Origin: Desulfomicrobium sp. ZS1 | GTDB taxonomy: Bacteria; Desulfobacterota; Desulfovibrionia; Desulfovibrionales; Desulfomicrobiaceae | Assembly (NCBI RefSeq): GCF_024204645.1 | Contig: NZ_CP100351.1 | Coordinates: 3,436,001 to 3,500,000, forward strand | Length of the DNA: 64,000 nt | Reading direction: 5' to 3' | Notes under the pieces: model-generated | The model's input: only the letters and a program-made list of their open reading frames with translations | Databases searched by the model: none | Told to the model about the DNA's origin: nothing | Shown: positions 38,707 to 47,467 of the stretch, in pieces | Numbering within the stretch: the first letter of the stretch is position 1 | How the letters are laid out: each line of letters begins with the position of its first letter | Translations under genes and position numbers: made by a program

Positions 38707-39406
38707 ACTGGCCGCGCCATCCTGCGTCATCCCGGACCGGGTCGGACCCAATTGCCGGGCGCTCTCTTCCATGGTCGGCGAGATCGCGCTGATGCTCCTT
38801 GAGACGCGTGGTTGCCTGGACTACGATGAGCTTGATCTGCCCTTGAATCTGCCCGAGCTGGGGCTGACCTACCATGCCCATCTTCCCCTGGATCTGCCCT
38901 GGCAGGACGGTCCGGCCGCCGTTGGCGACGCCATTTTCGCGCTTGAGCAAAAAATTGCCTTTCTCAAGCCACGCGGTTATGTGCTCCATCCTCCTGAACC
39001 CGGGAACCTCTCCGCGCTGCTGCGGCACAGGCCCGCCCTGTCTTCCATGCTCTGGCTCGAAAATACGCGCGAGGGCGATCTGAGTGGACTCTGGGATGAG
39101 ATACGCGCATGTGGGCTTGGAGTCTGTCTGGATGTGGGACACATGGTCAGTTATGGCCAAAACAGCCTGATGAGCCTGCCCGGTTTTTTCGAACGCGTGC
39201 GCATTCTTCATATCTATGGCGGGGAATCAAGGCGCGGGCATGCCGGGCTGGGACAGCTGCCCGATCCGGGCCTGCTGCGTGACATCTTGCTGCGCGTAGG
39301 GGAGGATACGACGCTGGTGGTTGAAATATTTACTCTGGAAGAGCTCGGACGCTCCTTGAATCTGCTTCAGTCCTGGCTTCTTCAGTGGGGCATGCACCAT
39401 GATTGA
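38696..39406 (+). CDS. cbiR: CbiR-type cobamide remodelling phosphodiesterase
   Basis: 236 residues from the ATG at 38696; a TTG nine bases upstream is possible. Xylose isomerase-like TIM barrel with HAHLPLDLPW, VLHPPEP, LWLENTREGD, VCLDVGHMVSYGQ, ILHIYGG, GHAGLGQL and a final VVEIFTLEEL. This series of His, Glu and Asp residues forms the metal site. Known: CbiR, first studied in Akkermansia, hydrolyses the phosphoribosyl bond of cobamides and yields cobinamide phosphate for rebuilding with another lower base. The next gene is CobU, whose substrate is exactly that product. The helicase stop and this start overlap. Confidence 0.8.
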   Translation: MRFRLAAPSCVIPDRVGPNCRALSSMVGEIALMLLETRGCLDYDELDLPLNLPELGLTYHAHLPLDLPWQDGPAAVGDAIFALEQKIAFLKPRGYVLHPPEPGNLSALLRHRPALSSMLWLENTREGDLSGLWDEIRACGLGVCLDVGHMVSYGQNSLMSLPGFFERVRILHIYGGESRRGHAGLGQLPDPGLLRDILLRVGEDTTLVVEIFTLEELGRSLNLLQSWLLQWGMHHD

Positions 39407-39905
39407 GCTGGTCCTTGGCGGCAACAAATCCGGCAAATCCGATTTCGGGCTTGAGCTCCTGTGCCGGGGGCCGCGCCCCTGGACGCTTGTGGCCACGGGA
39501 AAATCCCGGGACCTTGCCTTTCGGCGACAGATCATCACCCACCGTCAGAGCCGGGATGCGGATATCGCGGTGCGGGAAGTGGACACCGATCTGGCCGGCG
39601 CGCTTGGAGCCCTTGCTCCCTCAGGCGGCAGCGTTCTGGTCGACAGTCTTGATTTCTGGATGTTTTCGCTGGCGGGCAGCCGGGATGACGGCAAGCGGAT
39701 GAGAGAGGAATTTTTCGCCGGCCTTCGGGATTGGAGGGGGGGAAATCTGATTTTGGTATCGACTGAAATGGGGCTGGGGCCTCTTGCATTCGACGGTGAA
39801 ATACGGGCATTTGCCCGCGATCTGGGTCAACTCAACCGTGAAATTGCCAGTGTCAGTACAAGTGTGTATCTGGTCGTTGCCGGGTTGGCCCAAAAACTCA
39901 AGTGA
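39399..39905 (+). CDS. cobU: Adenosylcobinamide kinase / cobinamide-phosphate guanylyltransferase
   Basis: 168 residues. Walker A GGNKSGKS at 7-14, VATGKSRD, a conserved His H48 in IITHRQSR at the position of the GMP-carrying histidine of CobU, VSTEMGLGPL near residue 125, and a C-terminal YLVVAGLAQKLK that aligns with the CobU end. It phosphorylates cobinamide and transfers GMP to give GDP-cobinamide. It is slightly shorter than Salmonella CobU (181). It overlaps cbiR by eight bases, linking cobamide breakdown to reassembly. CobS and CobT are not in the window. Confidence 0.85.
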   Translation: MIELVLGGNKSGKSDFGLELLCRGPRPWTLVATGKSRDLAFRRQIITHRQSRDADIAVREVDTDLAGALGALAPSGGSVLVDSLDFWMFSLAGSRDDGKRMREEFFAGLRDWRGGNLILVSTEMGLGPLAFDGEIRAFARDLGQLNREIASVSTSVYLVVAGLAQKLK

Positions 39906-39912
39906 GAAGGTC

Positions 39913-40938
39913 ATGGCCTATTTTCGAAAGCTGGATCCGAAGCTTGCCAAGCTTCAAGAATTGCTGAATAAAAATGAGCGCTGGCTGATCCTCATCAATG
40001 CCGATCCCGACGCCTTGGCCTCGGCCATGGCGTTGAAGCGCATCCTCGCAGGCCGTGTCGAACAGGTCGCCATCGCCCATGTCAACGAGATCACCAGGCC
40101 CGACAATCTGGCCATGATCCGCTTGCTGCGCATCGCCACCAAGAAACTCAATCCGCTTCTTTTGGCCCAGTACGACCGTTTCGCCCTGGTCGACTCCCAA
40201 CCGCATCATCACCCGGATTTCGCGAACATCCACTTTTCCGTGGTCATCGACCACCACCCGAAAGTCGCGGGCACGCCCGTGGAAGCCGATTTTGTCGAGA
40301 TCGTGTCCGAGTACGGTTCCAACGCGACCATCATGACCGAATATCTCTACAACCTGGGACTGCGTCCGGGGAAGCTGCTGGCCACGGCCCTCTTGTACGG
40401 GATCAAGACCGACACCCAGAGCTTTGAGCGCGAGTTTCACGACAACGACATGAAGGCTTTTCGCTACCTCTCGAAATTCTACAACAAACCCCTGCTGCAC
40501 AAGATCATCCGCTCGGAGTTCCGCCTGGAGTGGCTTAAGTATTTCACCCAGGCCTTCCGCAAGATGCGGGTCACCGGCAAGACTATCACCATCTTTATGG
40601 GCAAGGTCGATTCTTCCGACATTTTGGTCGTTCTGGCTGATTTTTTCCTGCGCGTGCACGGGCTGTCCACGACTGTGATCAGCGGCATCAGCGAGGACAA
40701 GCTCGTTATCGTCTTTCGCGGTGACGGCTTGCGCCGCGACATGGGCAAATTCGCCAAGCGCCTGTTCGGCGACGTGGGTTCCGCCGGAGGACACAAGTCC
40801 ATGGCCCGGGCTGAGATTCCCATGGAGAAGCTGGGCTGTCAGCACGCCAGCCAGTTTGTGTGGGAACGACTGCATGGTGGCGTGGATGTGAAGAAAAAGA
40901 AGAAAGAGCCTGAGACTTCTCCGAACGGGGCCTCATAA
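39913..40938 (+). CDS. DHH-family phosphoesterase (NrnA-like)
   Basis: 341 residues from the ATG at 39913 (MAYFRKLDP). The DHH core carries LINADPDALASAMAL (metal Asp pair), ALVDSQPHHHP and the namesake VVIDHHPKV near residue 115. The DHHA1 domain carries SAGGHKSMARAE near residue 300. The NrnA group degrades 2-5 base RNA oligomers, including pGpG, and hydrolyses pAp. The tail is Lys-rich (KKKKKEPE). The gene lies seven bases after cobU and 32 before polA. A DNA-repair role like RecJ is less likely given the length. Confidence 0.88.
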   Translation: MAYFRKLDPKLAKLQELLNKNERWLILINADPDALASAMALKRILAGRVEQVAIAHVNEITRPDNLAMIRLLRIATKKLNPLLLAQYDRFALVDSQPHHHPDFANIHFSVVIDHHPKVAGTPVEADFVEIVSEYGSNATIMTEYLYNLGLRPGKLLATALLYGIKTDTQSFEREFHDNDMKAFRYLSKFYNKPLLHKIIRSEFRLEWLKYFTQAFRKMRVTGKTITIFMGKVDSSDILVVLADFFLRVHGLSTTVISGISEDKLVIVFRGDGLRRDMGKFAKRLFGDVGSAGGHKSMARAEIPMEKLGCQHASQFVWERLHGGVDVKKKKKEPETSPNGAS

Positions 40939-40970
40939 CCGACACCCGCTTCCCCCAAACCGGAGGGCGC

Positions 40971-43556
40971 ATGAGTTTGCAAACAAGGCTCGGACTGAAA
41001 ACCGAGCCGCTTTTTTTGATCGACGGTCACGCCTTCATCTATCGCGGTTTCTACGCATACCCCGATTTCAAGCGCTCCGACGGGTTTCCGACCAGCGCCA
41101 TGTATATCGTCTTCAAGCTGGTCCTCAGGCTCCTGCGCGAAGAGAATCCGTCCCATCTCGTTTTCGTCACCGACGGCCGCGCCCCCACCTTCAGACATGA
41201 ACTTCTGCCCACATACAAGGCCAATCGGCCGCGCATGCCCGAAGGGCTGGCCGCGCAGCTCGAACCGTTGAAGGCGGGGCTTCGGCTGCTGGGCATCCGC
41301 GTGCTCGAAGCCGAGGGCGGGGAGGCCGACGACTGCATCGCCTCCCTGGCCGGCCGTTTCAAGGCGGAACGCAGCGTGGTCATTGTCGGCGCGGACAAGG
41401 ATCTGCGGCAGTGTCTGGACGAGAACGTGGTCATGTGGGACCCGGCCCAAGGCAAGGAGAAGCTTGTCACCCGCGAGGGCTTTGTAGAGGAGACGGGACT
41501 GCAGCCGGATCAGTGGGCGGATTTCCAGGCCATGACCGGAGACGCGGCGGATAACATTCCCGGCATCCCGAAAGTCGGGCCCAAGACGGCCATGGGTTTC
41601 CTGCGCCGCTTTCCAAGCCTTGATTTGCTCAAAAAGAATTTCGACCGCCTCACGGCCAAGGAACAGACCCTGCTCTCCCCGCACATGGAGCAGGTCTTTG
41701 TGTACCGGAAACTGACCACGCTTCGCACGGACATGTGCACGGAGTTCGGTCTTGACGATCTGGCTGTGGGAGGGGTCGACGGCGGGGCGCTGGATTTTTT
41801 CAAGGAATATGAATTCCGCTCCCTCTTGTCCGAATTTCAAGCCCTTGCCCGTAAAAACGGGCGCGCCAAGGCGTCTGGCGCTCAGGAGCAGGCGGCGGTG
41901 GCCGCTCCGGTCCCGGAGGGGGAGGAAACATCCGGTCCGGTGCGGGTCGAACCCCGCCTGGCGCCACGCCTTGAGCCCATGGCCGGAAAGGACGTGGGCC
42001 TTTACGCCGAGGGCGAAAAGTGGATTCTGGGCACGGACGAGGAAGAGATTTTGTACATGGGCGCGGCCTCGGATTTGTGCCGCGCGCTGACGGGGGCGCG
42101 CGTCTACGTGACTTCGTACAAGAACGTGCTCGAGCAGGGCCGTCTTGATCTTTCGGGCTGCGCCGAAATTTTCGACATAGAGCTTGCCGCCTATCTCCTG
42201 AGCCCCGAAGAGCGCAATTACTCCCTGGAGCGGATCCGCGACGGGCTGGGCGACGAGATCGACGTGCACCGGGAAAATCACGGCCAGGCGGTGCTGGCGG
42301 TAGGCCGCCTGCTGCATGCGCGGCTCGCGGGCTCGGAGCTGCTCGGGTTGCTGCAGGATCTTGAGTTGCCCCTGACCGAGGTGCTGGTGCGCATGCAAAA
42401 ACGCGGCATCCGCATTGATACGGCCAGGTTCCATGATTTTCTCGGCCTGGTCCAGGCCGAGCTGGATCGGTTGACGCGCACGATTCATGAGCAGGCCGGA
42501 GAAGAGTTCAACATCCGCTCCAGCCAGCAGCTGGCCGAAGTGCTCTTTTCCAGACTGGGCCTGGCCAGCAAGCAGAAGACTCCCGGCGGGGCGCAATCCA
42601 CGTCCAGCAGCGTGCTTGAAGGATTGGCCGCGGAGCATCCCATCGTCGCCGATGTGCTGGAGTTCAGGATGTACGAGAAGCTGCGCTCCACGTATCTTGA
42701 GCCCATGCCGCAGCTGGCCGATAAGAACGGGCGCATCCACACCACCTTCAACCAGCTGGCCACGGCCACTGGCCGCCTTTCAAGCAGCAACCCGAACCTG
42801 CAGAACATCCCCATTCGCGGAGCGCTTGGTCCGCGAATGCGCTCCTGTTTCGTGGCCTCGCCCGGCAACCGGCTTGTGGCTGCGGACTATTCGCAGATCG
42901 AGCTTCGGGTTCTGGCGCACATGTCCGGAGACCAGACCCTCACGGAGGCCTTTGCCGCCGGTGACGACATCCACGCCCGCACGGCCGGGATTCTCTTCGA
43001 CACGACCGAGGTCAGCGCCGACGAGCGGCGCAAGGCCAAGACCATCAACTTTGGCCTGCTCTACGGCATGGGCCCGCAGAAGCTGGGGCGGGAGCTGGGC
43101 ATCAGCCTGAAGGAGGCCAAGGAGTTCATCGCGGTCTATTTCAGCAAATTGTCCCGCGTGCGGGAGTTTTACGAGGAAATCGAAGCCGGGGCCAAGTCCC
43201 TCGGCTATGTGACCACTCTGGCCGGGAGACGGCGCATGCTGCCCGAGATCAATTCCCGCAATACGAACATGGCCCAGCAGGCCCGGCGTATGGCCATCAA
43301 TACCGTGGTCCAGGGTTCGGCGGCGGATATCATCAAAAAGGCCATGCTCGAAGTGGACAAGAGTCCGGTTATTGGCGAATTAGGCGCGAGCCTGATCCTG
43401 CAGATTCACGACGAACTGCTGCTCGAGGCCCCTGCGGCCCGGGCCCGGGAAGTGGGCGAGGCCGTGGCCGGGATCATGGCTTCCGTGTACAGCCTCAGCG
43501 TGCCCCTCGTGGTTGACTGGGGCGTTGGCGATGACTGGAGCGCGGCTCACCAATAA
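40971..43556 (+). CDS. polA: DNA polymerase I
   Basis: 861 residues. The N-terminal 5' nuclease spans 1-290 (FLIDGHAFIYRGFYA, GEADDCIASLAG, GDAADNIPGIPKVGPKTA). The middle region (about 335-475) is a shortened exonuclease domain lacking the DxE metal motif expected at its start, so proofreading is probably lost. The polymerase domain has VAADYSQIELRVLAHMSGD (motif A), KTINFGLLYGMG (motif B) and LQIHDELLLE (motif C). It functions in Okazaki-fragment processing and repair. It sits four genes behind the EndoQ-UvrD fusion. Confidence 0.97.
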   Translation: MSLQTRLGLKTEPLFLIDGHAFIYRGFYAYPDFKRSDGFPTSAMYIVFKLVLRLLREENPSHLVFVTDGRAPTFRHELLPTYKANRPRMPEGLAAQLEPLKAGLRLLGIRVLEAEGGEADDCIASLAGRFKAERSVVIVGADKDLRQCLDENVVMWDPAQGKEKLVTREGFVEETGLQPDQWADFQAMTGDAADNIPGIPKVGPKTAMGFLRRFPSLDLLKKNFDRLTAKEQTLLSPHMEQVFVYRKLTTLRTDMCTEFGLDDLAVGGVDGGALDFFKEYEFRSLLSEFQALARKNGRAKASGAQEQAAVAAPVPEGEETSGPVRVEPRLAPRLEPMAGKDVGLYAEGEKWILGTDEEEILYMGAASDLCRALTGARVYVTSYKNVLEQGRLDLSGCAEIFDIELAAYLLSPEERNYSLERIRDGLGDEIDVHRENHGQAVLAVGRLLHARLAGSELLGLLQDLELPLTEVLVRMQKRGIRIDTARFHDFLGLVQAELDRLTRTIHEQAGEEFNIRSSQQLAEVLFSRLGLASKQKTPGGAQSTSSSVLEGLAAEHPIVADVLEFRMYEKLRSTYLEPMPQLADKNGRIHTTFNQLATATGRLSSSNPNLQNIPIRGALGPRMRSCFVASPGNRLVAADYSQIELRVLAHMSGDQTLTEAFAAGDDIHARTAGILFDTTEVSADERRKAKTINFGLLYGMGPQKLGRELGISLKEAKEFIAVYFSKLSRVREFYEEIEAGAKSLGYVTTLAGRRRMLPEINSRNTNMAQQARRMAINTVVQGSAADIIKKAMLEVDKSPVIGELGASLILQIHDELLLEAPAARAREVGEAVAGIMASVYSLSVPLVVDWGVGDDWSAAHQ

Positions 43557-43586
43557 CCATTTGCAAACATCTTTTGCGGATACGAT

Positions 43587-44759
43587 ATGCTCAATAAATT
43601 ACGATTGCTGACCCCCGGTCCCACTCCCCTACCGGAGGAGGTTCGCCTGGCCCTGGCCAAGGACATGATTCACCACCGCAAGCGCGATTTCGTGCAGATC
43701 ATGGAGCGCATTCAGCCTGGCCTCAAGTACCTGTTCGGCACCGCGCAACAGGTTCTGCCCCTGTCCTGTTCGGGCACGGGAGCCATGCACGCGGCCGTGA
43801 CCAATCTTTTCGCGCCCGGCGAGAAAGTGCTCGTGGTCGAGGGCGGCAAGTTCGGAGAGCGCTGGCGGGAGATCGCCCAGGCGCGTGGTCTTGTCGTCAC
43901 CTCCCTGGTTCTTGAAAACGGCCAGGCCGTGGCGGCCGAGGAGGTGCGGGCGGCTCTGACGGCGGATCCTGCGCTTTGCGGCGTGCTGGTCCAGGCCTCG
44001 GAGACGTCCACCGGGGTGCTGCACCCCGTGCACGAGCTCGGCCAGGTGACCCGTGACAAGGACGTGCTCCTTGTTGTCGACGGCATCTCGGCTGTCGGAA
44101 TTTCGCCATGCCCCATGGACGCCTGGGACATCGACTGCCTGCTGACAGGGTCCCAGAAGGGTCTCATGCTCCCGCCGGGTCTGGCCCTCCTGGCCTTGAG
44201 CGCCCGCGCCTGGGACAAAGTGCGCAGCGTAGGTTCTTCTGATTTCTATTTCAACCTGCTGGCCGAGCGGGACAAGAGCCTGGGTCACCAGACCCTTTTC
44301 ACTTCCCCGGTCAATCTGCTGCAAGGGCTGGCCGTGAGCCTTGATCTGTTCAAGGAACAGACTCTGGAGGCCGTGTACGCCAAGCAATGGGCGCTGACTT
44401 CCATGGCCCGGGCCGGAGCGACAAGCATGGGGCTTGAGCTTTTGGCCATGACGCATTTCACTTGGGGACTGACCGCCATCAAGCTGCCGACAGGCATCGA
44501 TGGCGGCGAAGTGCTCAAAACAGCGGCGGAGCGCTGCGGCGTGGTCATGGCCGGGGGGCAGGGCGAACTCAAGAAGAGCCTAGTCAGGCTCGGTCATATG
44601 GGCCATGTGGATTGGAGCGATGTCCTGGCGGGGCTTTACGCACTGCGTGAAGGGTTGCATGCGGCCGGTGGATATTGCGCCGCAAGGACGTATCTGGAAG
44701 ACGCAGCCAGTGCCTATGCAGAAGCGCTGCGCGACGGTTGCCCTGAATATCGGGCGTAA
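43587..44759 (+). CDS. Class V aminotransferase (alanine/serine-glyoxylate aminotransferase family)
   Basis: 390 residues. The PLP lysine is K191 in TGSQKGLMLPPG, and the N-terminal signature LTPGPTPLPEEV and LLVVDGISAVG are typical of the AGT/SPT group. Substrates may include serine, alanine, phosphoserine or aspartate with glyoxylate or pyruvate. In sulfate reducers such proteins are often annotated as serine-pyruvate aminotransferase; I cannot choose the substrate from sequence. It lies 30 bases after polA and nine before the DUF1844 gene. Confidence 0.88.
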   Translation: MLNKLRLLTPGPTPLPEEVRLALAKDMIHHRKRDFVQIMERIQPGLKYLFGTAQQVLPLSCSGTGAMHAAVTNLFAPGEKVLVVEGGKFGERWREIAQARGLVVTSLVLENGQAVAAEEVRAALTADPALCGVLVQASETSTGVLHPVHELGQVTRDKDVLLVVDGISAVGISPCPMDAWDIDCLLTGSQKGLMLPPGLALLALSARAWDKVRSVGSSDFYFNLLAERDKSLGHQTLFTSPVNLLQGLAVSLDLFKEQTLEAVYAKQWALTSMARAGATSMGLELLAMTHFTWGLTAIKLPTGIDGGEVLKTAAERCGVVMAGGQGELKKSLVRLGHMGHVDWSDVLAGLYALREGLHAAGGYCAARTYLEDAASAYAEALRDGCPEYRA

Positions 44760-44768
44760 GGAGTGAAT

Positions 44769-45074
44769 ATGAACGAAGAAAAAAAATTGGCCGAAGAATA
44801 CGAAGATTTGTCCTGTTCCTGTCCGGAAATGCCGCAGCTGGATTTCGGGACCTTTGTCTTGTCCATGAGTTCCTCCGCCCTGGTTCATTTGGGCGAGGTG
44901 CCTGAGCCCGAAAGCGGACAGATCATGGAGAATGTGCTGGCCGCCAAGCAGACCATCGATATTTTGTGCATGCTTGAGAGCAAGACCAAGGGTAATCTGA
45001 CGGATCAGGAAGCCCGGCTGCTTCGGGATATGCTTTTTGAACTGCGCATGAAATACGTCCAGAAGGCGAAATAG
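44769..45074 (+). CDS. DUF1844 protein
   Basis: 101 residues from the ATG at 44769, with AAGGAG upstream. The DUF1844 core is seen in LDFGTFVLSMSSSALVHLGE and in the helical AAKQTIDILCMLESKTKGNL. The function of this family is not known. It is acidic at the start and helical, with no signal peptide. It lies between the aminotransferase and argC with nine-base gaps on each side. Confidence 0.85.
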   Translation: MNEEKKLAEEYEDLSCSCPEMPQLDFGTFVLSMSSSALVHLGEVPEPESGQIMENVLAAKQTIDILCMLESKTKGNLTDQEARLLRDMLFELRMKYVQKAK

Positions 45075-45083
45075 GGAGCGAAA

Positions 45084-46133
45084 ATGGTGAAGCGCGTCGG
45101 TCTGGTCGGGGTTACCGGCTACACGGGAATGGAGTTGACCCGCATCCTGCTTGGCCATCCGCATCTGCGACTGACCCAGGTCACGTCGCGCAAGGAGGCC
45201 GGACAGGCCCTGCAAAAAATTTATCCCTTCCTGCAAGGCACGGAGTTTGGCGAACTGGAGATCACGGCTCCGGACACCGCCTTTTTGGCCGCGAACTGCG
45301 ATCTTGTTTTTCTGGCCGTGCCCCACTGCACGGCCATGGAGATGGCTGCGGAACTGCGCGGGCACGGGACAAAGGTCGTGGACTTGAGCGCCGATTTCCG
45401 CCTGCGCGACCGCGAGGTCTACGAGAGCTGGTACGGCGTGTCCCACACCCAGTCCGCCCTCCTGGCTGAGGCGGTCTACGGCCTGCCCGAGCTGTATGCC
45501 GAGCGCATCGCCGGGGCCTCCCTGGTGGCCAACCCCGGCTGCTATCCGACATCCGCCATTCTGGCCCTGTACCCGGCCCTGGCTTCCGGGCTCATCTCCG
45601 CCGACGATCTGGTCATCGATTCCAAGTCCGGAACCACCGGGGCCGGGCGCAAAGCGGGCGTCGGCACTCTTTTCTGCGAAGTTTCGGACACATTCCGGGC
45701 CTACAACCTGACCAAACACCGCCACACCCCTGAAATCGAACAGGAGCTGGGCCTGGCTGCCGGCCGGGAAATACGCCTCTCCTTCAACACGCACCTCTTG
45801 CCCATCAATCGCGGCATTCTGACCACCGCCTACGCCAAACTTTCCCCCGGCGTCGGCCTGGAGCACATCCGGGCCTGTTACGAGGCGTTTTATGCAGGCA
45901 AGCGGTGGGTACGTCTCTTGCCCCAGGGGTCCCTGCCTGAAACCAGGTGGGTGCGCGGCACCAATTTCTGCGACCTCGGTCTGGTCACGGACCCGCGCAC
46001 GGATAGACTCATCGTGGTCTCGGCCATAGACAACCTTTGCCGCGGCGCTTCGGGCCAGGCCGTTGCCAATGCCAACCTCATGCTGGGCCTGAAAGAGGAT
46101 ATCGGCCTGCCCTTTGCCCCACTCATGCCTTAG
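45084..46133 (+). CDS. argC: N-acetyl-gamma-glutamyl-phosphate reductase
   Basis: 349 residues. Third step of arginine synthesis: NADPH reduction of the acyl phosphate to the semialdehyde. Nucleotide site VGVTGYTGMEL at the start, catalytic Cys in VANPGCYPTSAI near residue 150, SKSGTTGAGRK near 180 and the NFCDLG/VSAIDNLCRGASGQA segments. Length is standard. No other arg gene is adjacent. Confidence 0.96.
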   Translation: MVKRVGLVGVTGYTGMELTRILLGHPHLRLTQVTSRKEAGQALQKIYPFLQGTEFGELEITAPDTAFLAANCDLVFLAVPHCTAMEMAAELRGHGTKVVDLSADFRLRDREVYESWYGVSHTQSALLAEAVYGLPELYAERIAGASLVANPGCYPTSAILALYPALASGLISADDLVIDSKSGTTGAGRKAGVGTLFCEVSDTFRAYNLTKHRHTPEIEQELGLAAGREIRLSFNTHLLPINRGILTTAYAKLSPGVGLEHIRACYEAFYAGKRWVRLLPQGSLPETRWVRGTNFCDLGLVTDPRTDRLIVVSAIDNLCRGASGQAVANANLMLGLKEDIGLPFAPLMP

Positions 46134-46143
46134 AGGTTTGTCC

Positions 46144-47391
46144 ATGTCGGAACAAATGTCCGAACAGTTCTATGACAGGATCTATGTAGCCAGACAGCCC
46201 ATTTTCACGGCGGAAATGAAAATCTGGGGCTATGAACTTCTTTTCAGGCATGGGGAGACCCAGTCCGCCGTGTTCACGGACGGCGACCAGGCCACGACCC
46301 AGGTCATTGCCGACGGATTCGCCCTCGGCTCCCGGGGCATGGGCGGTAAAATCAAGGCGCTGATCAATTTTCCGCGCAATGTCCTTGTGGGCCATGCGCC
46401 CTATGTGCTTCCTTCCGAGCGTTGCGTGGTGGAAATACTGGAGACGGTCTCGCCCGAGGATGAGGTCATGGAGGCCTGCCGGGAGCTGAAGAGAAACGGC
46501 TATACCCTGGCTCTTGATGATTTTGTGGGGGAGCCGGGTTTTGAGCCATTGTGCGAGATTGCAGATATCATCAAGGTCGATATTCTGGGCAAGACGCCCG
46601 GTGAGGTCATGGCCATCGTCAAGGGCCTGCGCGGGTACAAGGCCCGCCTTTTGGCCGAGAAGGTCGAGAACCTTGATATGTTCAACGTCTGCAAGCGGCT
46701 GGGTTTTGAATATTTTCAAGGGTATTTCTTCAGCAAGCCCGAGATCATCCCCGGGCGCAAGCTCTCTGCCACGCAGAGCACCAAGATCAAACTCTTGAAG
46801 GAACTCAATGAAGCCGGGACGGAACTGTCCCGGCTGGTGGAGATCATTCAGACGGATCTGTCCATTTCTTATCGCCTGCTCAAATACATCAATTCCGCGC
46901 GGTTCAGCCTCTGCGGAAAGATCGAGTCCATCCAGCGCGCCGTGACCATGCTTGGACGCCAGAATTTGCGTCAATGGCTGCAGGTGGTCATTCTGTCAGA
47001 TATAAATTCCACGGATAAGGGCCAGGAGCTGGTCCGCATGTCCGTCTTGCGTGGGCGCTTCCTCCAGCTTTTAGCCGGGGCTGCCCCGGCGCCGTTTTCC
47101 ATGGACAGCATGTTCGTGATGGGTTTTTTTTCCGTGCTTGATGCTATTCTGGACCAGCAGATGGAGCAGGTCCTCGACGAGATTTCCCTTGATCCGGCCA
47201 TCAAGGCTTCTCTGGTCGACACACATAGCGAGCACTCCGTCTGGATCGGGCTTTTGAATGAGCTTGATCGCGGCAGATGGGACGAGCTGGAGAAAAAGGC
47301 GCAGCAGATGGGCATTCCCATGGAGTTTGTCGACAACGCCGCGAGCGCGGCTGCGCTGTGGACCGATGAAGTCATGGGGGGTGCATCCTAG
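46144..47391 (+). CDS. EAL-HDOD signalling protein, copy 1
   Basis: 415 residues from the ATG at 46144. Residues 10-210 are a degenerate EAL domain: the catalytic EAL triplet region reads YELLFRHG, as in the YuxH group, so c-di-GMP hydrolysis is unlikely although KVDILGK and LAEKVEN strands remain. Residues 215-400 are an HDOD domain (VEIIQTDLSISYRLLKYINS, RAVTMLGRQNLRQWLQVVIL). It is closely similar to the next gene in order of motifs and spacing, so the pair arose by tandem duplication. Such proteins act as c-di-GMP-linked adaptors. Confidence 0.9.
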   Translation: MSEQMSEQFYDRIYVARQPIFTAEMKIWGYELLFRHGETQSAVFTDGDQATTQVIADGFALGSRGMGGKIKALINFPRNVLVGHAPYVLPSERCVVEILETVSPEDEVMEACRELKRNGYTLALDDFVGEPGFEPLCEIADIIKVDILGKTPGEVMAIVKGLRGYKARLLAEKVENLDMFNVCKRLGFEYFQGYFFSKPEIIPGRKLSATQSTKIKLLKELNEAGTELSRLVEIIQTDLSISYRLLKYINSARFSLCGKIESIQRAVTMLGRQNLRQWLQVVILSDINSTDKGQELVRMSVLRGRFLQLLAGAAPAPFSMDSMFVMGFFSVLDAILDQQMEQVLDEISLDPAIKASLVDTHSEHSVWIGLLNELDRGRWDELEKKAQQMGIPMEFVDNAASAAALWTDEVMGGAS

Positions 47392-47467
47392 GGAATGCCC
47401 TGGATGCTCCTGGGGACGGATTCAAGGTCTGCGAGCTTTTGCGCTCATCAATAAGAAGGACCCGCTG

